From NCBI GenBank assembly GCA_003023245.1, contig PXTR01000084.1:1-6244 (forward strand): a stretch of 6,244 nt of DNA. Direction: 5' to 3'. This stretch comes from Bacteroidetes bacterium QS_8_68_15 (GTDB lineage Bacteria; Bacteroidota; Rhodothermia; Rhodothermales; Salinibacteraceae). Below are positions 6,055-6,244 of this stretch, piece by piece (the stretch's first letter is position 1; each line of letters begins with the position of its first letter). The notes beneath the pieces were generated by a model. It searched no databases, was not told where the DNA came from, and saw only the letters and a list, made by a program, of their open reading frames with translations. A program made the translations under genes and the position numbers.

Positions 6055-6244
6055 ATGAAAGACGCTTTCGACGAAGCCCCGCGCCGCCGTATTCAGCGCC
6101 GCACCGTCGGCATCGTAGGGATGGGCAACGTCGGCGCCGCCGCGGCCTACGCGCTCTTTAACCAGCGCATCGCCAGCGAGCTGGTGCTGCTGGACCTCGA
6201 CCCCGACCGTGCCGAGGGGGAGGCGATGGACCTGATGCACGGCC
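6055..6244 (+). CDS. ldh: L-lactate dehydrogenase-type protein, N-terminal part (runs off right edge)
   Basis: The ATG at 6055 opens 63 complete codons with no stop before the edge. After a basic lead (MKDAFDEAPRRRIQRR) come the first strand and dinucleotide-binding loop TVGIVGMGNVG (GxGxxG at residues 22-27), a helix, the second strand ELVLLDLD with Asp47 placed to hold the NAD ribose, and EGEAMDLMHG. This is the start of the lactate/malate dehydrogenase fold. The AMDLxHG ending fits L-lactate dehydrogenase better than malate dehydrogenase, whose substrate-selecting residues lie beyond the window. The enzyme would interconvert pyruvate and lactate with NAD in the cytoplasm. The lead before the first strand is about 10 residues longer than in many family members. 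The ATG has no Shine-Dalgarno sequence and follows a pyrimidine-rich leader. Confidence 0.85.
   Translation, partial: MKDAFDEAPRRRIQRRTVGIVGMGNVGAAAAYALFNQRIASELVLLDLDPDRAEGEAMDLMHG

Noticed and set aside
1..6244. CRISPR array, tRNA or rRNA gene, insertion sequence or attachment site
   Set aside because: No regularly spaced repeats, cloverleaf sequences, transposase motifs or terminal inverted repeats were seen; the only sizeable repeats lie inside the kinase PAS region.

Overview
This is a GC-rich window (by eye about two thirds G+C) with small AT-rich islands between genes. None of the credible starts has a Shine-Dalgarno sequence. The proteins are acidic, and a TAnnTTTG-type promoter element sits in front of the last gene. 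Together these suggest a Bacteroidota-like bacterium, possibly a Rhodothermota/Salinibacter relative. That placement is an inference from style, not from a marker gene.

Layout, left to right. (1) Bases 1-55 hold the first 18 codons of a minus-strand gene for an exported protein. (2) Bases 56-306 are mostly non-coding and contain a four-run G-quadruplex motif, on the minus strand, just after the next gene's stop codon. (3) Bases 307-2078, minus strand, hold a small three-helix membrane protein joined out of frame to a dihydrolipoamide-dehydrogenase/mercuric-reductase-like flavoprotein. The flavoprotein has no start codon of its own and lacks an in-frame first FAD-binding GxGxxG. (4) Bases 2079-2358 are a gap with no convincing gene. 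(5) Bases 2359-5733, minus strand, encode a soluble hybrid sensor kinase: GAF, four PAS domains, HisKA, HATPase and receiver. (6) Bases 5734-6054 are a divergent intergenic region with the best promoter candidate of the window. (7) From 6055 to the right edge, plus strand, lie the first 63 codons of an L-lactate dehydrogenase-type gene.

The most notable points are the membrane-protein/flavoprotein junction at 1795-1802 and two scales of duplication in the kinase. At the junction, ignoring eight AT-rich bases would restore a perfect FAD motif. In the kinase, a PAS-pair module repeats with a 264-codon period, and a 27-bp tandem duplication adds nine residues to PAS2. The G-quadruplex beside the flavoprotein stop is the main non-coding signal.

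The genes look like ordinary redox metabolism and signalling. I see no evidence of a defence, mobile or CRISPR system. A link between the kinase and lactate dehydrogenase is suggested only by their divergent arrangement.
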